From: Sinohyriopsis cumingii
Lineage: Eukaryota; Mollusca; Bivalvia; Unionida; Unionidae
Reading direction: 5' to 3'
DNA length: 64,000 nt
Assembly (NCBI GenBank): GCA_028554795.2
Contig: CM068841.1
Coordinates: forward strand, 28,947,721-29,011,720
The notes below the pieces were generated by a model. That model searched no databases. It was not told where the DNA came from and saw nothing but the letters and a program-made list of their open reading frames with translations. Shown one piece after another: positions 8,758 to 20,170 of this stretch (the stretch's first letter is position 1; each line of letters opens with the position of its first letter). The translations under genes and the position numbers were made by a program.

Positions 8758-9137
8758 TACATCGGCGAAATTAACGCAGTGTTCCGTTGCATTCCAGCAG
8801 CGGTTCCAACAGCACCTAACGCAGTTGCTTTTGCAACGTATGGAGCTTCAGTGGCTATCAACGCTGACACTACCGCGAGAAGTGGAAAGATACCTCCTGT
8901 TTTAGCAGTATCCTTGATGGCACCGATGGAAAGTTCAAGTCGTATTCCAGTCTGGGATAGTTTGGCTTTATTAAAATGTTTAAGCTGACGCGCTGTCAAC
9001 GACAGTTTATTTTCACCGCCTGTGATTTGATTGTACTTTAGCGTTATTGTGGTTCCTGTTTTTTTTTTCACTGACGCGGATAGTAGTTTTTTAATCTGAC
9101 CAGGAGTCAGACTGACACTAACGTGATGGTAAGACAT
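8757..9137 (-). CDS. pVI-like minor capsid protein, 126 aa, open frame
   Basis: MSYHHVSVSLTPGQIKKLLS opens a charged N-terminal half with two similar LT..Q motifs (LTPGQ, LTARQ). It is followed by a glycine/alanine-rich hydrophobic C-terminus (GGIFPLLAVVSALIA, then ALGAVGTAAG). This layout matches the small minor virion protein next to the protease in Polinton-like elements, which I equate cautiously with adenovirus pVI. It starts 21 bases after the capsid gene ends, and its stop overlaps the protease. It is one of the few unbroken frames in the block, but its neighbours are dead, so expression is doubtful. Confidence 0.55.
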   Translation of the reverse strand: MSYHHVSVSLTPGQIKKLLSASVKKKTGTTITLKYNQITGGENKLSLTARQLKHFNKAKLSQTGIRLELSIGAIKDTAKTGGIFPLLAVVSALIATEAPYVAKATALGAVGTAAGMQRNTALISPM

Positions 9138-9158
9138 TTTTATAAAATACTCGTGTTT

Positions 9159-10536
9159 TCAAATCATTACATATTTTCCACTGTCAGCGCCTTCAAGCAA
9201 CACTGCCTTGTCGTTGAGTATAACCGCAGTTGCTCTGTAAGTAACACCACCTGAATTTACTCCAGCTCTACAGTGTATATCAACGACAGATTGCCTAAAT
9301 AAATCTAAATGTTCCATTGAAAAGTAATAGATCGGATACAGTGCTGTAAAACCTAACTGTGAGATTTGTAAACCAGTGTATATGTTTTGATCACGTCCCA
9401 TATACGACAGCAAGCGATGATACGCGCGCGCAACACTATTATCAAAATTCAGGATTATATTCTCGGATGTTTCTTGTTGTCCGTTTATTCGTAACTTCAA
9501 GGGGATCAAATATCATGTGACTGCATTCTTGATTACCCAGCCGATTAGTATTTTGCAGCGCAACAAATATGTATCTTGGTGCAGAGACACATTGCTGAGT
9601 TGTTATTTGCCATGTAAATACATCGGCAAAATTATGTTGAATGATATCCGTGGACACTGAGTGCCATTACAACAGAAACTTACCACCTGTGTCCATGAAA
9701 AAAGTAATCGTTGTTCTTCAGCGATCGATGAAGTCATTACTGGCATCCACAGTGAAAGTTTAAACTGTTTACCTTGCCAGCAGCAGCTCCACCAACACGC
9801 CAAATATCATCATCGTCGTTACCTTTTCGTACAAGTACAACTTTGTGTTTCGCTCCAAAGATAACTTTTCTGACATTTCTGTAATTCCAAAGATATGTGA
9901 CAGTGGAATCGCGCATGAAAATCTTCTACGGTTACCTACCAGCACTTTCTTACGCGCAGCAAATCCAAGGTTGTAATTGTCGTTGGTGCTTTGTAACATC
10001 AAAAATTCACCAGCTGGTCTTTCTATTGTTGCATGTGGTCGTGGTTGTCCCACAATTGCGGTATCTCGTGGTACTTGTACTTGTAGAAACTGCCTGTGAT
10101 CAGGATGATCAGAGTTACCTTTGTAAAACATCATCGACGGACCAATGGATCGTGTATAATCGTCGGAGTATTTTGCTAACCCTACTATTGTTGTGGCAAC
10201 ATTAACATCCTTTTGAATTGTCTCGATGTTTAATCCATCAATCATGTAGGTGACTCTGTCAAATAAGGCCATAATACCATTATTAACAAAACCAAATATA
10301 ACCCCATCACCGTATTGTGTATTGGCAACAACATCTGTTACAAGCTCACCTTCTATTTCAATTAATGCTTCGGAGGGTAGAACATATCTACTTGTATCAT
10401 GGACTTGCAATTCAAGTATTCCTCGTGCATTAGGTGCACGTGCGTCGTAAGAATAAAACTGATAATCGCGTACAGATTCGTCTTTGTGAATTGGTTGATC
10501 CATTTCGAATGCTGTGTCAGATATGCGTTTGAACAT
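9159..10536 (-). pseudogene. Double-jelly-roll major capsid protein, frameshifted
   Basis: ATG at 10536 (MFKRISDTAFEMDQPIHKDE) opens 255 codons that include CAIPLSHIFGITEMSEKL, a hallmark stretch of Polinton-like capsid proteins. The reading frame then shifts near 9800 (the next coding frame reads RKGNDDDDIW), again near 9770 (KLSLWMPVMTSS), and again near 9660 and 9510. The final frame 9509-9159 reads SVARAYHRLLSYMG, then GFTALYPIYYFSMEH, and ends KYVMI. The whole is about 459 codons, a usual length for this family. The protein forms trimeric capsomers. At least four breaks mark it as a pseudogene. Confidence 0.75.
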
Positions 10537-10620
10537 CTTATTGAATTGTCGTTTTTACAAATGGTTATCGCGCAAACCTACGAAGACCACTTCCCGAAAA
10601 GAAAACTTGTGTTTGTTTCC

Positions 10621-10999
10621 TAGGTTCTCCTTGTCCTACCAGCTTTGCTAGTTTTTATTATTTTACTGACATTTGCGGCCATAACTTCGGTAGTTGGTAA
10701 TTTTACTGGTTGCGGCACCACCTTTCGTCTACATATTAATCGTGTTATTCTGTCTTTAATTGCCGTGAACGCTTTACCAGCAAGGTCGCTGATTGCACCA
10801 AGAGTTTTCCACGAATAACTTTAACGGCTTTCATTGATAATTGTTTTGCGATTGGCGCTGCTTTGGAAGCTATCCTTGTAAATAATCCCCGAACAACATC
10901 GCCAAGTCCATCTCCGTAATACGCGCTGTAAACGGGTAATCGCGAGTTTACTACTCTGACCATCTTGGACCTGCGGTGACCGTTATTGTGTATAATCAT
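10621..10999 (-). pseudogene. Small glycine/lysine-rich virion protein, frameshifted
   Basis: ATG at 10999. The first frame reads YGDGLGDVVRGLFTRIASKA, a Gly-rich amphipathic start like core or membrane-active minor virion proteins. It then becomes Lys-rich. A one-base shift near 10800 moves coding into a frame reading GAISDLAGKAFTAIKDRI and ending in a basic tail with TAG near 10621. It sits directly upstream of the capsid gene in transcription order. I infer a minor virion protein; the precise role is unknown. Confidence 0.5.
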
Positions 11000-11019
11000 C
11001 TTATTTGTTAGTTATTCGT

Positions 11020-11997
11020 TTAATCGCTGTGGTAGCCGTCCGCGATTTCATCAATAAGTTACCGATAAACATTAATATCCAAGATGCCGCCGCAAAATAA
11101 TCGTTGACAAATATCAGCTGCTTCATTCATTATTTCCGGAGAATTATTTCCAGCTCGTTTTCCTCCTATGAGAACTTCTAGTCATTGCACGTCATTGATG
11201 ATGTTGTTAGGACAAGTAATAAGACCACTTCACGTAAATTCGCTACCATTAGCGCCGGTGCCAGGTGCATCATAAAATTCTTCTTACTCAATACGAGGTG
11301 GAGCATATGCAGTTTTTTTAATGATAAAATATCTCCTGGTAACGGATGTTTTTTTTTATCTCTTCAACTTCTTTCATAAATTGCGTGAATTTATCCTTGT
11401 ATTTACCAGTGATTCTTTGTATATTTTCAAATCCTCGAAATATAAAAGGAATCCATTTTTCTTCTGAAACATCGGCGGTGTTTGGATCTAATAATTTATC
11501 ACGATCTTTATCAACCTAGCTTTCTGATGAAGTAGTCTATAACCCTCTTGGGTAAACTGAGCTGGTGGTTTTGAAGGTGGTTTTGATTCTGGCGTAACAA
11601 GTTTCTTTACATCACTGACCTCCTTGCGGACTTTATCAATACTATCAAATATTTGTTGTATTTATTCACCGACGGGTGGATGTTGAGCTGCAGCTATTTC
11701 AGCTGGAAGTTCTCGTAAAATCATTTTTGTTTGTTTAGTTCTCGCCGCTATTTTTCTAGTTTGCTCAGCGGTTTGTTTTCCTAATGGAAGAAGACCTTCA
11801 GTATCCGTTGAGACTCTTTCAGTAACTGTTGTGATAGGCTTAAATAACTGTTCTGTGCCTGTAGCGAATTCAACTTTGCTTCTTGACGCACTTGCAGTTT
11901 TTGCTTAACAGAATCTCTCAACGGAATATATTTCTTAAATTGCTTCTAGTCGCTCTCGAGCAAATCTAGCTGTGTAAGATTCCTGCGCTGGTGGCAT
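11020..11997 (-). pseudogene. Conserved Polinton-type protein of unknown function, decayed
   Basis: ATG at 11997 starts MPPAQESYTARFARERLE. After a frameshift the frame is Thr/Lys/Ala-rich (EQTRKIAARTKQTKMILREL), probably helical, followed by a proline-rich linker and EEKWIPFIFRGFENIQRITG. The C-terminal part, after more shifts and three stops, reads GLITCPNNIINDVQ, then LEVLIGGKRAGNNSPEI, then EAADICQRLF. I have seen that C-terminal pattern in Polinton-like elements but know no function for it. About 325 codons if unbroken. It may be a structural or scaffolding protein, judged only by its neighbours. Confidence 0.5.
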
Positions 11998-12189
11998 TAT
12001 CTGATATAATTTTATTTTAATTGACAGCAGCAGTCATCGCCGCGATTTTTTTTTGTTGTTGCGATTTTCAGGAAGGCTTATTTTTACGATTCGAGAGTGA
12101 GTCAATTAGAGGCTGTTCGCTATCTCTGCTCCTCGCCAGTTGAGCAACAATTTGCTACAAAATCTCAAACAATCACGAGTTTTAAATCT

Positions 12190-12700
12190 ATAAGTAAATA
12201 CGCAATGGGTGTTTTAGTAGCATCGTTATGTGCATATTTTAACCAAGTTGTTCCTATTTGGAAAACATTAAAACGTTAAAGTTATCTCTTGGACTTTTAA
12301 ACAATACAGCATAATGAGATCGTTGGTGCGATGTTGAAATAAATTCGAGTACACTGTAATATAAATAATAATGATATTACGATGATTTTCTGTTCGTATA
12401 AACCAAAGTTTAATTTCTTTTTAGTCTTTTCCTAACATGTCATCGAAGATGTCATCGAAGATGACAAGATGTATTTGACTGAAGTCAGACACGATCCCGT
12501 CGTATTCGTGAGGAATGCCTTCTACAAACGAAATAGATTTCCCTTGCTTTTTTGGAGCAATGTGCAAGCCGATCTCCATTTTTTTTGGAAAACCACTTTG
12601 GGAACTGAGGAGAGGATGCAGCCATATCACTGGTGTTCAGAACTGTGCAATTACCATCAAAGTCACATGATATTTTATACATTTTAAACACGTTTAATGT
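12190..12700 (-). pseudogene. Packaging ATPase remnant (FtsK/HerA type)
   Basis: Only the C-terminal half is readable. A frame at 12630-12421 contains SISFVEGIPHEYDG, then HLVIFDDIFDDML, a Walker B strand with the Asp-Asp pair. Two further frames downstream give YAVLFKSPRDNFNVLMF and then KYAHNDATKTPIAYLLIDLK, the last of which matches the tail of A32-like packaging ATPases of Polinton-like viruses. No Walker A lysine motif can be read upstream (12700-12630). The enzyme would pump DNA into capsids. At least three frame changes; clearly dead. Confidence 0.6.
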
Positions 12701-12760
12701 CTTTCTCTTTACACTGAAAATGTAACGCAAAAATATATTTGAAAAATCAATATACAATAA

Positions 12761-12943
12761 TTAAAATGCGAAAACCAACAAGGCATAATTGGTTCCGTAC
12801 ATTAAGAAGGCAAAATTATAATCACCAAAGCTGCATGTAAACAAGTTAGTGTACACATCTCGATCTATCTGTGTCGCACGTAATCTACGAACACGCTCTA
12901 ATCTAGGGGAAATTGATTGTTGCTGATTTTCCTGGAATGTCAT
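12761..12943 (-). CDS. Hypothetical 60-aa protein
   Basis: MTFQENQQQSISPRLERVRR, then a hydrophobic C-terminus (YNFAFLMYGTNYALLVFAF). It lies just upstream of the ATPase remnant on the same strand. No family recognised. It could be a small membrane protein of the provirus or a chance frame. Confidence 0.25.
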   Translation of the reverse strand: MTFQENQQQSISPRLERVRRLRATQIDRDVYTNLFTCSFGDYNFAFLMYGTNYALLVFAF

Positions 12944-12989
12944 TTTCTACTATTCGATAGTTCCATTACTCTCGTAGACTTGTAGTTTA

Positions 12990-13556
12990 TCCCCCTCTGT
13001 TTCATGTTCTGCTGCCACTGTTTAAAGTTGTCTTTAATGTCGATTTCACTTCTGGCTTCTCTTTCACTGGTTTTAAGTTAACTTCTTTTCTTGGCTCATT
13101 GACACACAATGAATTTGGCATAATAAGCCACTTATTTTTGGACGGTGTTAATCCAGCTAGTGTGATAATTTCGATCCAGACATTAGACTTTAGACTATCG
13201 TGATTGATGGAAAACCTAATGAAACCAGCTGTTTTTCTGGTAACATTTGAGACTCGAACTGTTTACATTTCAATGTGTTTACCTGTAAGCTGTTAGTCAA
13301 CATTTTTCGAAATCATATTTTGTGTCTCTCAAATGTGAAATTAACTTTCGGGAGCTTCTCAACGATTTTTGTTTTTAATGGATCTTGACTTTCTTGACCT
13401 TGTGGTAGAGGTTGTTAGCTCAGTTTCACTTACGTAATCTTCCAAATGACTGGCATGCACTTTTGTTAACACTTCACTTAGAGTAAGACGAAAGTCTCCG
13501 TCGTCGTCTCTTGTCTTCTTCTTTTGACTTTTATCTGCAAGGTGTGATCGTTTCAT
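12990..13556 (-). pseudogene. Unknown provirus gene, decayed
   Basis: ATG at 13556 begins MKRSHLADKSQKKKTRDDDG, a very basic and acidic leader, followed by DFRLTLSEVLTKVHASHLED. After stops, one open frame (about 13270-12990) reads VTRKTAGFIRFSINHDSL, then SNVWIEIITLAGLTPSKNKW, which has the composition of a real protein. I treat both as one broken gene. No family recognised. Confidence 0.35.
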
Positions 13557-13705
13557 CTTGATTCCAAAATGTTATTTAACTTGGTTTTACACACTCTGTC
13601 ATTGTATATAGAGACAGCTTCTCAACCTAAGAAAATATATTCATTCTGCTTTCAGACTGTGGAGAAGCTGGAAGAGTCAAAACAGTTCACCCATCTCGTG
13701 ATAGA

Positions 13706-14041
13706 TTGGCGAAGCGATTAGAAAGTACACCACTTCCAACAAGACAATGGATTACTACACTCCCGATAAAAAGTCAAAATACTTCATATGTTTTGTCAGA
13801 AAAAGGGCGCTGGGCACCAGACCACAAAGAAAAGGAAAGAGAAGAGAAAAAGAGAGACAAAGGTGAAGATACCTGTAATCATCAACAAGAGAAAAGGACA
13901 ATGTCATCAGTGTCTCAAGTAAAACGATACCAAGCAAGAGGAGAAGCAGGAGGAGGAGCATTCAGAAACCAAAAGAGAAAGAAGAGAAGAATTCCAACTG
14001 GTCAAGAAACGCAGTACGGCAAGACAACTAGAAGAAACTAG
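13706..14041 (+). CDS. Hypothetical highly charged protein
   Basis: Open for 111 codons from a TTG, and the frame is open further upstream to about 13660. It is rich in Lys, Arg and Glu (HKEKEREEKKRDKGED), and a basic tail (NQKRKKRRI) could be a nuclear localisation signal. No family recognised. A pyrimidine tract and AG at about 13650 upstream could be a splice acceptor. The low-complexity composition makes a chance frame possible. Confidence 0.25.
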   Translation: MAKRLESTPLPTRQWITTLPIKSQNTSYVLSEKGRWAPDHKEKEREEKKRDKGEDTCNHQQEKRTMSSVSQVKRYQARGEAGGGAFRNQKRKKRRIPTGQETQYGKTTRRN

Positions 14042-14207
14042 CAAGAAAAAACCTAACCAGTAATGATATCTTTTAACAAAAGATAGTGGAGGAATGAAGA
14101 AGAAAATGGTTATTTTATTGTGATTGTTATTCGTATATTGTTTTATTCATATCGACAAGATAATTAAACACTCGCATGCACGCCAATAAAAGGGTGTTAA
14201 GTTAAAC

Positions 14208-14354
14208 ATGAGGAGAAGCAGGAGGCGTTATACAAAAATAAATGCCAACGTTTCTTTGTATGGTCACCTATATATCGCCGAAAAGAGACACTACTCAATG
14301 ATTGCCAAAAGAAAAAAGAAAGAAAGAAAGAAAAAAAAAACGTTGGCGTTTTAA
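14208..14354 (+). CDS. Small arginine/lysine-rich protein, 48 aa
   Basis: MRRSRRRYTKINANVSLYGH, then a lysine-rich end. Very basic and short, in the size class of protamine-like viral core peptides. It lies at the edge of the provirus block. Low complexity and short length keep confidence low. Confidence 0.25.
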   Translation: MRRSRRRYTKINANVSLYGHLYIAEKRHYSMIAKRKKKERKKKKTLAF

Positions 14355-14389
14355 TAAATAATAAAAGACTCATGAATTTGACACCGTCA

Positions 14390-14884
14390 GCTTTAAATAT
14401 ATTTTTCCACGTCCAAGTCCTTTTACTGCTGGCTTTTCCGTGGCGTTGAGAGTGGATGTTGTGATAGAAGGTTTAGAAGTTTTGGATCGTGTAGGTCTTT
14501 TTCTCTTTAGCTGAGTTAAAGAAGTTTAATACATTTCTCGTAGTTGCTTTAACTCTGCCAAATTGTCGTGTGACAAACTCGTCGTTTCGTTTTAACTCTT
14601 CTTTTTCTTTTTTTTTTCATTTTTCCTCCTCTTCTTCTTGTTAAACAAATGCCCGTTCTTTCTAATGTTGTAAAAACTTCTCCCGCTGTTCGTTTTTTTT
14701 TCTCTTTCTGAAATCATCAACCACTGAGGGTAGTACTACCGGCGAAGGCAAAATATTCTTGTGGAGACGATAGGAAATCAGCTAAACTTAAAAAGAAGTC
14801 ATCCTTAGCAGCAGCAGCAGTCGTAAACGTTGTACTATCACTTCGTGTATACGTTGTATTCGCAGCAGGAGAACTCCAATACAT
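14390..14884 (-). pseudogene. Unknown provirus-like gene, decayed
   Basis: ATG at 14884 starts MYWSSPAANTTYTRSDSTTF, then DDFFLSLADFLSSPQEYFAF, then a double stop. Adjacent frames continue with a long Lys/Glu-rich helical stretch (KKKEELKRNDEFVTRQFGRV). The composition suggests a real coiled-coil protein broken by indels in A-runs. I recognise no family. Confidence 0.3.
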
Positions 14885-17830
14885 TGTCTTAATTTTTCAT
14901 CCATAGGTATTGTACATAAACCGCTCCGCAATGGAAAACATTAGGAACGCTCGTGCGCATATATATTGAAAGTGACGCTTATGCAGTCTTCTGATTGAAA
15001 GATGGACCCGCCGATCTGATTGAAGTTTTTACCACGCGTTTTGATTTGTGGAGCATTTCAGTCTGTTGTCAACCAAGTCCCAGACTACGCATACAGCTAC
15101 ATTCCCCTATGGTGTCACCTATTCTCAAGACAACTCGACATCGTGAAGAGAAGAATATGTGGAAAAATAGGGATGTCAGAGAAAATTGGCGTACAAGCCT
15201 AATGTGAGGAGAAGTTTGTTAAAAACAAATTAAAGCGATGTCACTTATGTTAACCCTCTTGGATTAACAAAAACAAACGAACCTTATCAGGAATGTCCAT
15301 ATCTCTAGAAAAGGGTTAATAATCAGTTACCAAAACAATTTGTGTTTTTGTATGTTTTTGTGTACGTTTTGTGTATGTCTATATCTTCCACAAAGAACTA
15401 AAACTTAAAGCCCCTTAACTCTTCTTTATTCTGTATGATAGAATGCGTGAGGGTATAATCGTGTCTATAAGCACTTCCTATTCTTGTGTGATAGTATGTT
15501 TTTGAGTATGAAAATATAGGTTGTATGCATAAACAAGCCTACCCTTTTCTCGTCTGAGTGTAGGTATGTGTCAAGAAACAGTCGCTTGATAGTGGACGGA
15601 GTGTGTTTTGATACCAGTCAAAAAGCAGTCACTGGATAGTGGGGTTATGATAGAGAGTAATCAAAAAGTGGCTATTGGATTGGATAGCATATGCAGTGTG
15701 CTGGATTGTAATTAAAACGTGCGCGCTGGATAGTAGGGTATGTGCTGCATGATAATCGAAAAGCGGCAGCCAGATATTATATGTGGTGTGTGTGTGGAAT
15801 GTAATACAATGTAATACAATCGTTTCGGCATTGCCTTTACCGTTTGTCCCTCAAAACATTTGTTTCCCCCAAAACCTTCCACCTTAAACCTATAAATAAT
15901 TTGAATACAAGATTTCCCTACGTTCCCAGAAAGTTTCTTAATGCTAATTTCCATACGTCCAACGATAACCACTGGCCGTAAAGAATACGCCTCTGATAAA
16001 ACAAAGCTCAGATGTAAGAAAAAAAAAACATATCGATAATCAAGACATTGTCTAAAAGTAGGAGTTCGACAACGCGCTAGAGAGGCTCTGTGCAATAGCA
16101 AAGGGTATGTCGGCAGAATAACCGCTTTCCAGGTGGCCAAGCCTGGTGTCACCATGGCTGGCCACTTGGATATGAGTAAAAATACTGTTACACGCGTAGC
16201 CTCTGAAGATGTTGCGACCGAATCGTACGTTACACATTCTACCAAGGCGGCGTGGGTGTGCCCCTGCGTCCCTCTAATATAAATTCAATTAAAATTACAT
16301 TTTCGGAAAACGCCATGCGAATATTTGATGGTAAAAGGTTTGACGTTTACTTTTTCTTCGCGCAAAAAGATAACTTTGTCTTGCTCTAAGTTGAGGTCTG
16401 TTGACTACCAGTTTGTTTATATATCAACTCTCAATACTGAAAGCTCTGGTTAAGTCAATTTTATCAGAGCTGTTAATATTTCATTGCTTCTCGGAAAGTT
16501 CACCTTTACGATTTAAAGATGTCACTTAAACTCGTATTACAAAATATCCCTCGCTGCTCCGTGCAACCCCGAAAAAGAGAGCGATATTGATGACTCTCTC
16601 TCTCTCTCCGTGTCGACGATATGGTGGTAACATCCAGCACTGTAACCATATGCGTCGGGATCGCGGGTATGAGTGTGCTTGCCACACTAGCTGCTGCCCC
16701 TCGTGCTATCTCATCAAAAGGTGTCACTCGTGTGCGGACTGTTCTCGCTGTCTGGGCAATTCACCTCCGAATGAAGGCCGACAAGCACGATCAAATCTGG
16801 GTCTTCGCTGCGAGCAAGCTGAACTCCACGTCAGACTTGGTCTCGCGAGCACCAAGAGGATGTCTCTCTATGTGAGGAGTTTACTTTAATATTGGAGAAG
16901 TTGAATACCTTACACAACACTTATGAACGACATACGGGTAGTCGTCAGAGGACTTCTCTTCCATGCCTCTTCCGGACCCCTATCGATACAGATTGCAAGC
17001 ACTCATGGTCTATGATTTTATCCCATTAACACATCTCATCACTGATTGGTATCACACACTTTGTATTATGCTACCTTGATATCCCCTCCCGCCTACTGAC
17101 CACCTGCAAAAGTTCCCGGGACCTAATAAAAATAGTATAGCTCCTTGACTGAGCATAATGAGGGATCAGGTGGGGCGAACCTTCTCCTCATTTACTACTT
17201 GACCGCATGTTTTGGTCGGCGTTTCATTCCAGACAGCCACTGAGCCATATTCGTAAGGAAAAAAATCAGGATTCTAGTCTGTCCCGGTATTACATTACCA
17301 ACTGTGCACTATTTTGGTAGTTTTAAGAAAATTCAACATTTCAACTTGAAATGATTATCTTACCCAAATCCTTTGCAAACCCCTTCTGAAGTCCAGTAAT
17401 GTCTTCAATCATTCTAAAAGCACATTAAAATTGGCACGTAAATCCCAGAGGTGTTCCGATTATGGGAGGGAACAATTTGTATTCGATGATAACTTTGAGG
17501 ATTGTAAGCCTAATACCATAGAGAGCTCTACAACTGAATTAGTGAGGTCTCAAGTTCAACTGGAATAGTCACTATTTCTTTTACAATCGTATTCAGATCA
17601 TTGCTTGCAATAATTAAATTAGAGAGATCTCTAATTGACATACAGAGGTCTCTACGTGATATAAAGAGCTTTCTAAATAAATTGTAGCACCATCATTTAT
17701 TTGGAGAGCTTGCTAAACAATTAAAGAGCTTTATATTGAATTGAACATATATAACAACTGCCGCCCATGCACATCAGCGTCAACATGTTGTGATTTATTC
17801 TACTGGAAAGATGTATCTGCTCTGAAAAGC
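14885..17830. other. No recognised gene; edge of provirus block
   Basis: Several open frames overlap one another on both strands (14995-15207, 15712-16245, 16506-16889) without a recognisable domain. A degenerate tandem repeat lies at 15585-15790. A near-palindromic AGAGATCTCT lies at 17623-17632 among other GAGCT/AGAGAT motifs (17520-17735). I see no DNA polymerase B motif here, although a complete Polinton should have one somewhere. Confidence 0.4.
15585..15790 (+). repeat. Degenerate tandem repeat, about 45-55 bp, four copies
   Basis: Each unit has a CTGGATAGT-like start and a TAATCAAAAAG(C/T)G-like end. The units differ by substitutions and short indels. Confidence 0.4.
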
Positions 17831-18540
17831 ATGTTTTTCTGTCTAGTGTGTTTTAAATCTGCGGAACCGTTGGACATGTCTTCCCCATCATGTTGTAACA
17901 TCTTTTGTGTCATGTTTTATAATATGTCAGAATGGCAGACACCCATTAGAAATATTGCTGCTATTCAAGCCATGAGTTCTAATCTGATGGTGCCTATATT
18001 CGTGTATACGGTACTACAAGGATAGAGGAAAATGTGAGCTGAATGGACGCCTTTTCCCGACACACATTCCATCAGCAAGGCTACGCGTCTTTCGCCTTCT
18101 TTGCTTATATTTTATTTTCTAATGTGGTACAGCGGTTCAAATATGAAGACAAAGTTCGATTTGGTGAATTATCAAGCTTTATTGACTCTCTTTGTCTGGG
18201 TTAATGTGGATGAAGTCAGTACATTCAATGTGGACAATTGAAAGGCCATTTACTTTCAGGAAGAAGAAAATGCAATGTTCGGATACACTGTAGTTTTCAT
18301 AGCGAATTGCTCTGGTACAACAAGGTGGGTTGTTTGGTGCCCCCCCCCCCCCCCCGAAAGTTTATCAAATACACGTTTATCTGGGTACATTTGTTGTGTG
18401 GTGAAATTAGCACAGACACATAGGGTTACTCCATCCCCTTTGTTAAAATTTTGGCGGTTGATTCAGTTTCAAAAGTCACCCTGTTACATTTCATTTGTGG
18501 TCGGAAGTGTGTGTGTGTGTGTGTGTTTTGAAAGAGAGAA
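17830..18540 (+). repeat. Left copy of a segmental duplication (integrin 5' region)
   Basis: Matches 53690-54420 in order and orientation. Shared stretches include AGAATGGCAGACACCC, ACGGTACTACAAGGATA, the exon below, and TTTTGGGCGGTTGATTCA-like sequence, both ending at a (GT)n run. Weaker similarity (an ACAAAACCTTGT stretch) at about 20600 and 55050 suggests the duplicated block was once longer. Confidence 0.75.
18143..18324 (+). pseudogene. Duplicate integrin-alpha exon 1 with in-frame stop
   Basis: 182 bases, exactly the length of the exon at 54008. It keeps the ATG, a hydrophobic leader (ALLTLFVWVNV), STFNVD and MFGYTVVFI, and a GT donor at 18325. A TGA at 18239-18241 interrupts it right after FNVDN, two residues into the mature N-terminus. 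It cannot give a full integrin chain, so I call it a decayed copy made by segmental duplication. Confidence 0.75.
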
Positions 18541-20091
18541 AGAATTTCTGGAGTCATGACAAAATGTTTCCGACAAAATTAGTTTAAAGAAGAGATAAGT
18601 GACTTTATTAGTGTGAGTTTTGCCTTTACCGACTTTATGAAAAGCATTGCCATTGTTTGTGTTTTTGCTGTTATTATTACTATTATTTCTATAAAAGAAC
18701 ACAAAATGCATAGGCATGAAATGGATTAACAGTTCACGAAAGAGTTGCACGTGATCTTTCTTGAAGCGAATTTTTTCCCCAAACACTCATCCAATGCGAG
18801 AACAGTATTGACTTATTCTGTCCGTTCTTCAGTTTTTCTAATAAGAGAGAGAGAGAGAGAGAGAGAGAGTATCTATACGGGATCGGAAATGTATTTATTG
18901 GAGAAAATAAGCGTCCATGTAAGCTGAGTGCATTTTGAATATATATGGGGGTCTACTTCATTCACATAAGTAGGTCACATTCTGCACTGCTATCAACGGC
19001 AATCCAACGATTCGCCACCTTTTAGGGGAACAAATATGGGGGGAAAATGGCATCATCAATTCATTAATTGAATGTCACGCGTTTATGTTAATCCGTTGGA
19101 TGGTTGGAGACCGACCACCATTAATGTAGGGGCAAGGTATGGGGTAGCGGTATTTACTATTTTGAACCGGGTTTTTATTCTTTTCTTCTTCTCAGATTAA
19201 TTAACTTTTTTTTTAATTGATACAGCAGAATCGTTTTTTCTATAAATCAGGGCAGGAATATCTCTTTCATTTATAAATCTTGCCCTAACCCCTTTCCCAA
19301 ATAAATTGTGGGTCTTATTTATGGTATTTCATTTGAATGGAATTACATCACAATTAATACTTCCAGTTCAGTACCCACGAATGTAGTTCTAGTCTATTTT
19401 TAGAACATTTTTTCCTCTCTCATTTTGGTGGTGATAGAAGAGTCTTATTTATGCATTTTTGGTAGGGATTTAAAGGTAACTGTTTATTCTTGATAATATG
19501 AGCTGAGGGTGTTGTTGTCTGTATGTATTTTGGCGACAGTGCACAGTGAGTAATAAGGCCTTGGTGATGATCCGGAAGTGAAATATGTGTTCTGTTTACA
19601 TGCTGTTATGTTGACAGTCAATCATCTAAAAAAAGAGCAGGTCAACCTTTGACAAGAACTTCACCGTGAAGTCATCTTTGAAGGTATTTTAGATTAACAT
19701 ATGATTTGCATTGATTGTCACACAGTGGAAAGGTCAGTACTGAGAAATACATGTAAAGAACATATAGCAAAATTAATTGTGTACTATGTCCGAATGTCAC
19801 GCGTTTCTGTTTCCGTTCATCCGTTGAATTGTTCACAGAAGTGAAGCTAGTCATGGTGACATACGCGGATATGAATTATGTTGCAATCATCAATTTACAT
19901 CTAAAAGCGCCATATATATCTTTTCCCGGATTACAAATAAGTTATTTGTTTACAAAGATAGTATTAAAACACATTTAAACATACTTGATATACTCCAATA
20001 ATTATGTGTCCCAAGCCAGGGGAGGGAAGCATGTTGATTTTCTTTTACCCGTCCGTCCTTCTTGTATCACAAGATAGCTCAATCAGACTAC
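18541..20091. other. Non-coding, no gene seen
   Basis: Intronic or intergenic AT-rich DNA with a (GA)n run at about 18845-18868 and T-runs. Nothing else is supported. Confidence 0.5.
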
Positions 20092-20170
20092 ATTTGATAT
20101 TTATATTAATTGGGTGGTTCCCGAGACTTCATTTGATATTTATATTAATTGGGTGGTTCCCGAGACTTCA
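20092..20170 (+). repeat. 39-bp direct tandem duplication
   Basis: Two adjacent identical copies starting CATTTGATATTTATATTAAT and ending GGTTCCCGAGACTT. Confidence 0.8.

Noticed and set aside
15712..16245. 177-codon minus-strand open frame
   Set aside because: No recognisable domain, the composition varies along its length, and it overlaps other frames and the end of a degenerate tandem repeat.
16506..16889. Three overlapping frames, both strands, GC-richer than their surroundings
   Set aside because: Possibly an exon or part of a repeat, but no domain, start or splice structure could be chosen among the frames.
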